Shown: piece by piece, positions 7,024-14,334 of the stretch
How positions within the stretch are numbered: position 1 is the first letter of the stretch
Layout of the letters: the number at the start of each line of letters is the position of its first letter
Assembly (NCBI GenBank): GCA_033856535.1
Contig: JAWVEV010000212.1
Span: 1 to 32,747, forward strand
From: JAWVEV01 sp033856535
GTDB lineage: Bacteria; Actinomycetota; Thermoleophilia; Miltoncostaeales; Miltoncostaeaceae
Length of the DNA: 32,747 bases
Reading direction: 5' to 3'
Notes under the pieces: model-generated
What the model saw: only the letters and a program-made list of their open reading frames with translations
What the model was told of the DNA's origin: nothing
Databases searched by the model: none
Made by a program: the position numbers and the translations under genes

Positions 7024-7842
7024 TCACGAGATCACCCCGGCCGCGAGGAGGGCGAGGACGATGACGCCGACCGCCACGCGGTAGAAGACGAAGATGCCGG
7101 TGGAGTGGGAGGTCAGGAACCGCAGCAGGAAGCCGATCGCGGCGTACCCGACGACGAACGCGAGGAGGGTCGCGAGGGCCAGTCCGGCGGCGGTGTGGTG
7201 CCCCTCTCCCGACGAGATCTTGCCGAGCTCGAACAGGCCGCTGAGGACGACCGCCGGCACGGACAGGAGGAAGGAGAAGCGTGCGGCGGCGGTGCGGTCG
7301 AGGCCGATGAAGAGGCCGCCGGTGATCGTCGCCCCGGACCGCGAGACGCCCGGAACGAGCGCGGCGGCCTGTGCGACGCCGATGATCATCGCGTCGCGGA
7401 ACGTGATCGACTCGACCCCCCGTTCACGCGTGCCGACCCGCTCGGCGAGCAGCAGGAGCAGGCCGAGCGCGATCAACGCGGTCCCGATCAGGGCGAGGTT
7501 TCGGGCGCCGTTCTCGATCGTGTGGTTGAGGGCGAGGCCGGCGACGCCGATCGGAATGGTGCCGATCACGATGTACCAGGCGAGGCGCTCATCCTGGTCT
7601 CGCGGGCGTCGTCGCTGGGTGATCGTCCGGAACCAAGCGAGGGTCAGCGCGCGCAACTCGGTGCGGAAGAACAGCAGCACCGCGAGCATCGTCCCGAGCT
7701 GGGTCACGGCGGTGAACGCGGCTCCGGGGTCCTCCCAGCCGAGAAACGCGGGCACGATCCGCAGGTGCGCGGTGCTCGAGATGGGCAGGAACTCGGTGAG
7801 GCCCTGCACGACTCCGAGCACCGCGTCCTGGATCACCGTCAC
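7024..7842 (-). CDS. uppP: Undecaprenyl-diphosphatase UppP (BacA)
   Basis: 272 aa integral membrane phosphatase that hydrolyses undecaprenyl pyrophosphate to the monophosphate carrier for peptidoglycan and polymer export, and gives bacitracin tolerance. Both signatures are intact: QGLTEFLPISSTAH (13-26, with catalytic Glu17 and His26) and VPGVSRSGATITGG carrying the essential Arg. About eight hydrophobic helices are visible. I start at the GTG at 7842, not the GTG at 7851: GAGGGG lies 8 nt upstream of 7842, and the resulting N-terminus MTVIQDAVLGVVQG matches the usual family length. A tandem-repeat regulatory box lies about 55-75 bp upstream. Confidence 0.93.
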   Translation of the reverse strand: MTVIQDAVLGVVQGLTEFLPISSTAHLRIVPAFLGWEDPGAAFTAVTQLGTMLAVLLFFRTELRALTLAWFRTITQRRRPRDQDERLAWYIVIGTIPIGVAGLALNHTIENGARNLALIGTALIALGLLLLLAERVGTRERGVESITFRDAMIIGVAQAAALVPGVSRSGATITGGLFIGLDRTAAARFSFLLSVPAVVLSGLFELGKISSGEGHHTAAGLALATLLAFVVGYAAIGFLLRFLTSHSTGIFVFYRVAVGVIVLALLAAGVIS

Positions 7843-7894
7843 CCGCGCCACCCCTCATCCGGCGTCGATACCCGGCGGCAGGATCCGCGGAGTC

Positions 7895-7916
7895 GATGAA
7901 CGTCAGATGAGAGCCC
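7895..7916 (-). promoter_or_regulatory. OmpR/PhoB-type direct repeat facing uppP
   Basis: On the plus strand GATGAACGTCA (7895-7905) is followed by GATGAGAGCCC (7906-7916), an 11-bp direct repeat. Read on the minus strand it is CTCATC-N5-TTCATC, pointing at uppP. It overlaps the stop codon of the upstream regulator gene (7903-7905), so it lies inside a coding end. It closely matches the boxes at 8673 and 8737. Confidence 0.5.
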
Positions 7917-8616
7917 TCTCCGTACTCGGCTGAGCCATCCCCCCGTCCGACCGCAGCCGATAGCCCGCTCCCCGGACCGTCTCGATCGACCGGACCCCGA
8001 AGGGCCGATCGACCTTGGCCCGCAGGTAACCGATGTAGACGTCCACGATGTTGGATCGGTTCTGGTAGTCCGCGTCCCAGACGCTCTCGAGCAGACGGAA
8101 GCGGCTGACGACCTCGCCGGGGCTGCGCATCAGGACCTCGAGGACGGCGAACTCGGTCGGCGACAGCGCGATCTGCGCGCCGCCGCGGCTGACCTCGTGA
8201 CGGGCCGGGTCGAGCCGCAGGTCCCCCACGTGCAGAACCGGCGGACGCTCGCCGGGGCCGCGCCGGATGAGCGCCCGCACGCGTTCGTGCAGCTCCGCGA
8301 AGGCGAACGGCTTGACCAAGTGGTCGTCCGCGCCCTCGTCGAGGCCGAGGCGCCGGCCCTCCACGGCATCGCGCGCCGTGAGCATCAGCACCGGCGTCCA
8401 GATCTCGGCGGCACGGAGGCGGCGGCAGACCTCGAATCCGTCGATGCCCGGCAGCATCACTTCCAGGACGATCGCGTCGTAAGGCCGCGAGCCGGCCATC
8501 CAGATCGCATCCTCGCCACGCTCGGCGAGGTCGGCCGCGAGCCCCTCGGAGATGAGGCCGCGGCGCAGGAGGCGGCCGATCTCCGGCTCGTCCTCGACGA
8601 CGAGGATGCGTGTCAT
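7903..8616 (-). CDS. OmpR-family response regulator with Glu at the phosphoacceptor site
   Basis: 237 aa: receiver domain (3-115) and winged-helix DNA-binding domain (about 128-224, ending SIETVRGAGYRLR). The acidic pocket (Glu8, Asp9), Thr80 and Lys102 are present, but the phosphoacceptor is Glu52 (VLEVMLPG; codon GAA at 8463-8461) where almost all family members have Asp. Asp-to-Glu changes at this position sometimes mimic phosphorylation, so the protein may be constitutively active or act without a kinase. It is a clear paralogue of the regulator at 11047 (both share RGEDAIWMA, PGIDGF and DRPFGV). The ATG has GGAGAA about 7 nt upstream. Tandem boxes at both ends of the gene suggest autoregulation and control of uppP. 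Confidence 0.9.
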   Translation of the reverse strand: MTRILVVEDEPEIGRLLRRGLISEGLAADLAERGEDAIWMAGSRPYDAIVLEVMLPGIDGFEVCRRLRAAEIWTPVLMLTARDAVEGRRLGLDEGADDHLVKPFAFAELHERVRALIRRGPGERPPVLHVGDLRLDPARHEVSRGGAQIALSPTEFAVLEVLMRSPGEVVSRFRLLESVWDADYQNRSNIVDVYIGYLRAKVDRPFGVRSIETVRGAGYRLRSDGGMAQPSTERALI

Positions 8617-8672
8617 CGGGTTCTCCGCAAAAGCAGATTTCGTCGGGTAGGGGCGTCACGCTCGCAATCGTG

Positions 8673-8694
8673 GATGAACGCCAGATGAACGCCC
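8673..8694 (-). promoter_or_regulatory. Direct-repeat box facing the Glu52 regulator
   Basis: GATGAACGCCA (8673-8683) and GATGAACGCCC (8684-8694) are an almost perfect 11-bp repeat. On the minus strand this reads TTCATC-N5-TTCATC and points at the regulator gene, whose start is 57 nt away. Confidence 0.55.
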
Positions 8695-8736
8695 TCGACG
8701 ACCCCTGGGACGGCCGTCCCCCGGGGCGCCGTCAGG

Positions 8737-8758
8737 GCTCATCGGCGGTTCATCCGCC
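8737..8758 (+). promoter_or_regulatory. Direct-repeat box facing the COG4705 gene
   Basis: GCTCATCGGCG (8737-8747) and GTTCATCCGCC (8748-8758) repeat with an 11-bp period on the plus strand, 53 nt before the ATG at 8812. It is the same CTCATC/TTCATC word pair as at 7895, in the opposite orientation, again pointing at the downstream gene. Confidence 0.45.
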
Positions 8759-8811
8759 CGCCCGAGGGTCTGGAGGCGGTTCGCCGACCTTCCACCTCCA
8801 GGAGGAGACCC

Positions 8812-9651
8812 ATGGCCGAACAGACCGGCCTCACAGCACCGAGCCCGCCGCCGGCGACCTCGACCGAGCGGTCCTCCATCGCGCGGCGGATGCTCAACAA
8901 GGTCCCCGAGGTCACCCTCTACTTCTGGATCATCAAGATCCTCGCGACCACGGTGGGCGAGACGTTCGCCGACTACCTGAACGAGAACCTCGGCTTCGGC
9001 CTCACCGGCACGACCTGGGTGGTCAGCGCCGTGCTCGCCGTGGTCCTCGCGGTCCAGTTCCGCATCCCGCGCTACGTGCCGGGCGTCTACTGGCTCGCGG
9101 TCGTCCTGATCTCGATCGTCGGCACCCTCATCACCGACAACCTGACCGACAACGCCGGCGTGTCGCTGGTGACGACCACCGTCGTCTTCGGCGCGGCGCT
9201 CGCGGTCACCTTCGCCGCCTGGTTCGCGATGGAGCGGACCCTGTCGATCCACACGATCTTCAGCCACCGCCGCGAGGCGTTCTACTGGCTCGCGGTGCTG
9301 TTCACCTTCGCGCTCGGCACGGCTGCGGGTGATCTGATGGCCGAGCGCCTGTCCCTCGGCTTCGGGACGTCCGCGCTGATCTTCGGTGGGGGGATCGCCG
9401 CGGTGGCCGTCGCGCGCTTCGGGCTCAAGCTGAACGCGGTGCTGTCGTTCTGGATCGCATACGTGTTGACGCGCCCGTTGGGGGCCTCCATCGGCGACTG
9501 GCTCTCACAGCCGACCGACGAGGGGGGCAAGGGCCTCGGGACGACGGCCACGAGCTCCGTCTTCCTGGGGGCCATCCTCGCCACCGTCGTCTACCTGAGC
9601 ATCACGCGACGGGATCAGACCGAGCGCGCCGAGGTCCGGCCGACGACCTGA
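8812..9651 (+). CDS. COG4705/DUF347-repeat membrane protein
   Basis: 279 aa, with a Pro/Ser/Thr-rich cytoplasmic start and then an almost entirely hydrophobic protein. It carries four degenerate copies of the DUF347-type repeat at about 30-57 (KVPEVTLYFWIIKIL..TVGETFADYL), 88-112 (YVPGVYWLAVVLISIVGTLI), 152-176 (REAFYWLAVLFTFALGTAAG) and 206-231 (LNAVLSFWIAYVLTRPLGAS). Each ends in a G-[TA]-x-x-[GT]-[DE] type motif, giving eight or so helices with conserved acidic residues in the membrane plane. The function of the family is not established. The ATG has AGGAGG 9 nt upstream. The gene lies 28 nt before a histidine kinase on the same strand, so the two are probably one operon, under the box at 8737. 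Confidence 0.85.
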   Translation: MAEQTGLTAPSPPPATSTERSSIARRMLNKVPEVTLYFWIIKILATTVGETFADYLNENLGFGLTGTTWVVSAVLAVVLAVQFRIPRYVPGVYWLAVVLISIVGTLITDNLTDNAGVSLVTTTVVFGAALAVTFAAWFAMERTLSIHTIFSHRREAFYWLAVLFTFALGTAAGDLMAERLSLGFGTSALIFGGGIAAVAVARFGLKLNAVLSFWIAYVLTRPLGASIGDWLSQPTDEGGKGLGTTATSSVFLGAILATVVYLSITRRDQTERAEVRPTT

Positions 9652-9679
9652 TCGCGGCGGGGCCGCGGGGGCTGTGATC

Positions 9680-11050
9680 ATGCGCGCGATGCGCATTCGC
9701 CCCTGGCGGCCGTGGCGGACCCTGCCGGTCAGGGTCCGCCTCACCCTCATCTTCGCCCTGGTGGTCGGGATCGTTCTGGCCCTCGCCGGGCTGCTGGTGT
9801 ACGTCCAGTTCCGCCAGAGCATCGACTCCCGGATGGACGCAGAGCTCGCCGACCGCCAGACGACGCTGATCGCCCTCGCGCGGGTGGACGACAACCCTCG
9901 CCGGCTGGTCGCGCGGGCCGGCGAGGCGCTCCTGCAGGTCTACGGCCCGGACGGGCGGTTGCTGGGGACCACCCGCAACCTGGGGCAGACGCGCCTGATC
10001 GACACCCGCGATGCCGCTCGCGCCCGCGTGACGCCGAGCACCCTGACCAACATGCACATCCCGTCCCTCGACGACGGCGCCCGGGTGCGCGCGTTCGCGC
10101 TCCCCGGCGGGAGCGTGGCGGCGATCGGAGAGCCGCGCGACGACCGCGAGCGAGCCCTCCATCGGCTCGCGGCGATCCTGATCGTGACGCTCCCCGGCGC
10201 GCTCGCCCTCGCGAGCCTCGCCGGCTACCGCGTCGCGAGCTCGGCGCTGCGCCCCGTGGACGCGATGCGCGCCGAGGCGGAGGAGATCGGCCGCGGCGAG
10301 CGGGGCCGCCGCCTGCCGGAGCCGGGCACGCGCGACGAGCTCGACCGGCTGGCGACCACGTTGAACGACCTGCTCGGCCGGTTGGAGGCGGCGCTCGAGC
10401 ACGAGCGGCGGGTGGTGGGCGACGCGAGCCACGAGCTGCGCACTCCCGTCAGCGTCCTGCTCACCCGGCTCGACGTGGCCCTTCGGCGGCACGACCTCGA
10501 CGAGGCGGGGCTCCGGCAGGTGATCGCCGACGCCCGCGGGGACGCCCGCCGGCTCTCCCGCCTCGCCGACGACCTCCTCCTGCTCGCTCGCGCCGACCAA
10601 GGCCGGCTCCCCCTACGGCGAGCGCCCCTCGAGATCCACGAGCTGGTGGCGGCCGCGAGCGCGCGGCACGCCGACGACGCCGCGGGCCGGGTGGTCGTCG
10701 TCGAGGAGATCGCGGGCGGTGCCGTCGTCCTCGCCGACCCGGACCGCACCGCGCAGGTCCTCGACAACCTCATCGCCAACGCCCTCGTCCACGGCGAGGC
10801 GCCAGTGGAGGTGCGTGCCTTCTGGCAGGACGGCGATGTGGCGGTCAGCGTCCGCGATCACGGAGCCGGCTATCCGGAGGAGTTCCTCCCGCGCGCCTTC
10901 GAGCGGTTCAGCCAGGCCGATGACGGCTCGGGCTCCGGGCTCGGGCTGTCCATCTCGGAGGCCATCGTCCGTGCCCAGGGTGGCCGCATCACGGCCGCCA
11001 ACGCCGCCGGCGGCGGAGCCGTCGTGACCTTCAGCCTCCCGGCCGCCTAG
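9680..11050 (+). CDS. Sensor histidine kinase (HAMP, HisKA, HATPase)
   Basis: 456 aa membrane kinase: helix 1 (20-43), an extracytoplasmic sensor of about 115 residues, helix 2 (162-184), HAMP linker (about 185-238), HisKA with phospho-His251 in DASHELRTPVS, and an ATPase domain with N-box DNLIANALVHG, G1 DHGAGYP and G2 GSGSGLGLS. Organisation and length are those of an OmpR-partner kinase. ATG 9680 is preferred to GTG 9674; neither has a strong RBS, and coupling to the COG4705 gene is likely. Its partner is ambiguous: the convergent regulator at 11047 has a normal Asp, while the one at 7903 does not. The stop codon interlocks with that of 11047 in a CTAG. Confidence 0.93.
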   Translation: MRAMRIRPWRPWRTLPVRVRLTLIFALVVGIVLALAGLLVYVQFRQSIDSRMDAELADRQTTLIALARVDDNPRRLVARAGEALLQVYGPDGRLLGTTRNLGQTRLIDTRDAARARVTPSTLTNMHIPSLDDGARVRAFALPGGSVAAIGEPRDDRERALHRLAAILIVTLPGALALASLAGYRVASSALRPVDAMRAEAEEIGRGERGRRLPEPGTRDELDRLATTLNDLLGRLEAALEHERRVVGDASHELRTPVSVLLTRLDVALRRHDLDEAGLRQVIADARGDARRLSRLADDLLLLARADQGRLPLRRAPLEIHELVAAASARHADDAAGRVVVVEEIAGGAVVLADPDRTAQVLDNLIANALVHGEAPVEVRAFWQDGDVAVSVRDHGAGYPEEFLPRAFERFSQADDGSGSGLGLSISEAIVRAQGGRITAANAAGGGAVVTFSLPAA

Positions 11051-11724
11051 GTGGCCACGGCGCGCAGCCGGTATCCGGCGCCCCGCACGGTCTCCAGCGT
11101 CTGGACGCCGAACGGGCGGTCGATCTTCTCCCGCAGGTAGCGGATGTAGACGTCGATCACGTTGGAGCGGTGCTCGTAGCCGTCGTCCCAGGCGCCCTCC
11201 AGGATCTGGAGTCGGGAGAGCACGACGCCGGGGCGGCGCATGAAGACCTCCAGCACCTGGAGCTCCTTCACCGAGAGGTCGATCGCCAGGCCCGCCCGAG
11301 ACGCCCGATGCGTCGAGAGGTCCAGGCTCAGGTCGCCGACGAGGAGGATCTCCGACTCGCGAGCCGGCGGGCGCCGCGACAGCGCGCGCAGCCGCGCCAG
11401 CAGCTCTCCGAAGTCGAACGGCTTCACCAGGTAGTCGTCCGCGCCGGTGTCCAGCCCGGTGATGCGGTCATCGACCGCGTCGCGGGCGGTGAGCATGAGC
11501 ACCGGTGTCTCGACGCCGTCGGCCCGCAGCCGCCGGCAGGTCGCGAATCCGTCGATGCCCGGCAGGTTGACGTCGAGGCAGATCACGTCGTAGGCGGTTG
11601 CCGCGGCCATCCAGATCGCGTCCTCGCCGCGTCCTGCGACGTCGGCGAGGAGACCCTCGGCGCGAAGGCCCTGGCGGATCAGGTCGCCCAGGGAGGACTC
11701 GTCTTCGACCACTAGGACGCGCAC
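11047..11724 (-). CDS. OmpR-family response regulator
   Basis: 225 aa: receiver domain with acidic pocket (Glu7, Asp8), phosphoacceptor Asp51 (CLDVNLPG), MLTAR and VKPF motifs, then a winged-helix effector ending TLETVRGAGYRLR. It is the intact paralogue of the Glu52 regulator at 7903. The GTG at 11724 is the only canonical in-frame start near the receiver domain, and it lacks a well-spaced RBS (GAGGAG is about 20 nt away). The gene is convergent with the kinase at 9680, its likely partner, and lies 49 nt downstream of the kinase ending at 11774 on the same strand, so transcription from the 13658 promoter may also reach it. Confidence 0.9.
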   Translation of the reverse strand: MRVLVVEDESSLGDLIRQGLRAEGLLADVAGRGEDAIWMAAATAYDVICLDVNLPGIDGFATCRRLRADGVETPVLMLTARDAVDDRITGLDTGADDYLVKPFDFGELLARLRALSRRPPARESEILLVGDLSLDLSTHRASRAGLAIDLSVKELQVLEVFMRRPGVVLSRLQILEGAWDDGYEHRSNVIDVYIRYLREKIDRPFGVQTLETVRGAGYRLRAVAT

Positions 11725-11773
11725 CGTGCCGATGTTGACAGCTCCTCGCGCGACGGCGCGGGGGCGGTGACCC

Positions 11774-12994
11774 TCATCCGGCCTGCGGAGCTCGCGGGAG
11801 GACGATCTCGAACGCGGGCGGGGGGCCGGGGTTGTGAGTGAGCCGGCCGCCACCGGCCTCGACCAGCGCGCGGGCGAGGGGCAGGCCGATCCCCCCGGTC
11901 TCGCCGTCGCGACGGGTGAAGACGTCGCGGCCGGGGTCGGGCCCCGGCCCGTCGTCGGTGACGCTGACGCGCGCGACGCCGTGGTCGCCGGAGGTCGCGA
12001 CGGTGATCGCCCCGGCTCCGTGGCGCATCGCGTTCTCGATCAGGACGTCGATCGCCTGCTCGACCGCGCCGGAGGACGCGTGAGCGGGTCCTTGTCCATC
12101 GTCGCCGCCCCTCACGAGCCGCCGCCCCGCGGCGGCCACCGCGGGCTTCCAGGCCGCGAGCCGGTCGTCGACCAGGGCGGCGAGGTCGACCCGCTCCAGC
12201 GGCCCCGCGCGGCCGTGGCGGGCCAGGGCGAGCAGGTCCTCGGTCGTCCGGCGGAGCCGCTCCGACTGGGCCAGCGCGGCCAGGGCCTCCTCGCGCACGG
12301 CCGGGTCGGGGTGCCCGGCGATCTCCTCCAGGCGCAGGTCGAGGGCGGTGAGGGGCGAGCGGAGCTGATGGGCCACGTGCGAGGAGAAGGCCCGCTCGTG
12401 CTCGATCAGGCGCGCGATCCGATCGGCGCTGGCGTCGAGGGCTCCGGCGACCGCGTCGATCTCACGGACCCCCTGCGCGCCGGCGCGGGCGCCGAGATCG
12501 CCGCGGCCGAGCCGGTCGGCGACCTCCGCCACGCGCTCCAAAGGCCGCGCCAGCCGCCGGGCCTGCCACGCCGCCAGCCCCGCGGCCACGAGCAGCGCGC
12601 CCGCCCCGGCGGCCGCGACGGCCAGCCAGAAGGAGCGCACGCGCTCGTCGTGCCCCGGGCCGACGACGGTGACCCGGACCGCGTCGATCGTGATCGACTC
12701 GCTGATGACGTCGCCTGGAGGGACGCGGCCGGCCTCGACGGCCTTGCCGCTGGGGCCCTCGACCCGCACGAACCGCCCCGCCGGCACCAGCACCAGCAGC
12801 CGGGCCTGGCTGGGCATGTGGCCGACCTCCGCCTCGTCCTCGACCGCGCCGGCGACGGCGGACGCCTCCTCCCTGACGCGCGTCTGCGCCTGCGCGTCGA
12901 GCAGCCGTCCGCCGACGATCGCCAGCGGCAGGCCGAGCAGGATCGCCGCGACCAGGGCGATCGCGATCGAGGACGCCAGCAGGCGCGCCCGCAT
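11774..12994 (-). CDS. Sensor histidine kinase
   Basis: 406 aa: helix 1 (8-29), a short extracytoplasmic loop of about 90 residues, helix 2 (122-143), HAMP (about 144-195), HisKA with phospho-His209 in HVAHQLRSPLTA, and an ATPase domain with N-box VLIENAMRHG, DDGPGPDP and GGIGLPLARAL. The HVAHQLRSPL variant of the H-box occurs in a subgroup of actinobacterial kinases. The small sensor loop suggests detection in the membrane or of a small ligand. The ATG follows the stop of the cognate regulator after a single base (TGAGATG), so the pair is translationally coupled. It diverges from the cupredoxin/glycosidase cluster. Confidence 0.92.
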   Translation of the reverse strand: MRARLLASSIAIALVAAILLGLPLAIVGGRLLDAQAQTRVREEASAVAGAVEDEAEVGHMPSQARLLVLVPAGRFVRVEGPSGKAVEAGRVPPGDVISESITIDAVRVTVVGPGHDERVRSFWLAVAAAGAGALLVAAGLAAWQARRLARPLERVAEVADRLGRGDLGARAGAQGVREIDAVAGALDASADRIARLIEHERAFSSHVAHQLRSPLTALDLRLEEIAGHPDPAVREEALAALAQSERLRRTTEDLLALARHGRAGPLERVDLAALVDDRLAAWKPAVAAAGRRLVRGGDDGQGPAHASSGAVEQAIDVLIENAMRHGAGAITVATSGDHGVARVSVTDDGPGPDPGRDVFTRRDGETGGIGLPLARALVEAGGGRLTHNPGPPPAFEIVLPRAPQAG

Positions 12995-12995
12995 C

Positions 12996-13658
12996 TCAGG
13001 CGGCCTCGAACCGCAGCCCCACCCCGCGCACCGTCGTGAGGAGGCGCGGGTGGGTCGGGTCGTCGGCGAGCTTGCGGCGCAGACTCGACACGTGGACGTC
13101 GAGCGTCTTGGTCGACTCGGCCCAGGGTCGGCTCCACACCTCGTCCATGATCCGCTGGCGCCGAACGACGCGGCCGGCCTCCCGGACGAGCAGGGCCAAG
13201 AGGTCGAACTCCCTCGGGGTGAGCGCGAGCTCCGCATCGCCCAGGAAGGCCCTCCGGGCCGCCTCGTCGACCCGGACGCCGCCGGCCGCGGTCCTCGACG
13301 TCCCCCGGGTCAGGGCGCGCACCCGCGCCATCAGCTCGGCGACGCGGAACGGCTTGGCCTGGTAGTCGTCGGCGCCGGCGTCGAGGCCGACGATCGCGTC
13401 GATCTCCTCGGCCCGGGCGGTCAGCATGAGGATCCGCACCTCCGGCCGCGCGCGCCGGATCCGCCGGCACACCTCGATCCCATCCAGGCCCGGCAGCCCC
13501 ACGTCGAGGATGACGAGGTCGTGCGCCCCGTGGCCGCCGGTCGCCGCCGCGCGGATGCCGTCCGACTCCAGCTCCACGTCGTGTCCCTCGCGGGCGAGGG
13601 CACGAATCAGTGGCTCGGAGATGCCGGCGTCGTCCTCCACCAGTAGGACCGAAGCCAC
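12996..13658 (-). CDS. OmpR-family response regulator of the cupredoxin locus
   Basis: 220 aa: receiver domain with Glu8/Asp9/Asp10, phosphoacceptor Asp52 (ILDVGLPG), MLTAR and AKPF, then a winged helix (LTPREFDLLALLVREAGRVV and the C-terminal hairpin LLTTVRGVGLRFE). It has the shorter linker of the PrrA/MtrA-like subgroup. GTG start at 13658. The kinase gene follows after one base. Upstream, the TTGCCA direct repeats at 13686 lie between this gene and the divergent cupredoxin gene and recur before the second glycosidase, so this regulator is the natural candidate to bind both. Confidence 0.92.
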   Translation of the reverse strand: MASVLLVEDDAGISEPLIRALAREGHDVELESDGIRAAATGGHGAHDLVILDVGLPGLDGIEVCRRIRRARPEVRILMLTARAEEIDAIVGLDAGADDYQAKPFRVAELMARVRALTRGTSRTAAGGVRVDEAARRAFLGDAELALTPREFDLLALLVREAGRVVRRQRIMDEVWSRPWAESTKTLDVHVSSLRRKLADDPTHPRLLTTVRGVGLRFEAA

Positions 13659-13685
13659 CCGGTGAGTCTAAGCGCCGCCCGGCCT

Positions 13686-13739
13686 TTGCCAAGTCATTGC
13701 CAGTTGCCAGCCGACCGCTGACCCGGTCGTGCCTACAAG
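13686..13739 (+). promoter_or_regulatory. Cupredoxin promoter with TTGCCA repeats (copy 1)
   Basis: TTGCCA occurs at 13686, 13697 and 13704; the first two are 11 bp apart, as in OmpR/PhoB-type sites. A 20-bp core (13720-13739) ending in a -10-like TACAAG follows. From 13688 to the TTG start at 13776-13778 the segment is 91 bp long. A block of equal length with the same order of conserved words (GCCAAGT, TTGCC, GACCCGG, CGTGC, TASAAG, CACCCG, CACGGAGG, TTG) precedes the second glycosidase gene. Confidence 0.6.
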
Positions 13740-13775
13740 TGGTCGATCACCCGTTTCACGACACGGAGGTCTCAG

Positions 13776-14258
13776 TTGTCACTCCCCACCCGTCGGCTCG
13801 CCGCCGCGCTCCTCGCCACCGCCGCCTTCGGCGGCACGGCCCTCGGCCTGGCCGGCTGCGGATCGTCATCGCCGGACACGGCGTCCACCTCAACGACGTC
13901 GGCGACGTCGCCGTCCCAGGCCGGAACCGGCATCGACGTCACGCTGGGGTCGCCGCAGGAGCTCGCGATGGAGGTCTCGGCGGCGGCTGCCGCTCCCGGG
14001 AAGGTCACCTTCCACGTCCGCAACGCGGGGAAGGTGACGCACGAGTTCGTCGTGATCCGCTCGATGGAGGACGCGGCGCATCTGCCGATGGACGGAGGCG
14101 AGGCGAGCGAGGCCGGCAGCCAGGGTGAGGTCGGGGACCTCGCGGCCGGTGCGAGTCAGGATCTGACGCTGAACCTGCCCGCCGGGCACTACTCGCTGAT
14201 CTGCAACCTCCCGGGGCACTACGCCGGGGGCATGCATGCGGACCTCACGGTGAGCTGA
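13776..14258 (+). CDS. Cupredoxin-like copper lipoprotein
   Basis: 160 aa exported protein. The signal peptide ends in a lipobox (LAGC, Cys28), followed by a Ser/Thr-rich linker to about residue 50 and a single cupredoxin domain. Type 1 copper ligands are readable: His89 (VTHEFVV), Cys143, His148 and Met153 in the C-terminal loop CNLPGHYAGGMH. This is a plastocyanin/sulfocyanin-like arrangement, so a lipid-anchored extracytoplasmic electron carrier is likely. The TTG start is supported by GGAGG 7 nt upstream and by the identical layout before the gene at 16392. The glycosidase-like gene follows after 76 nt with no clear promoter of its own. Confidence 0.88.
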   Translation: MSLPTRRLAAALLATAAFGGTALGLAGCGSSSPDTASTSTTSATSPSQAGTGIDVTLGSPQELAMEVSAAAAAPGKVTFHVRNAGKVTHEFVVIRSMEDAAHLPMDGGEASEAGSQGEVGDLAAGASQDLTLNLPAGHYSLICNLPGHYAGGMHADLTVS

Positions 14259-14334
14259 GCCGCGTGGCCCGCGAAAGGCCGCGTCGTTCCTCCCGGGGAG
14301 GAGCGGCGCCGGTATCACCCGGTCGGACCCTGCG

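Noticed and set aside
9655..9667. GCGGC/GCCGC hairpin between COG4705 and kinase genes
   Set aside because: A short GC palindrome expected by chance in such DNA.
14285..14305. TCCTCC/GGAGGA inverted repeat between cupredoxin and first glycosidase
   Set aside because: Loop of only 3 nt and no T-tract; too weak to call a terminator, and the genes are probably co-transcribed.
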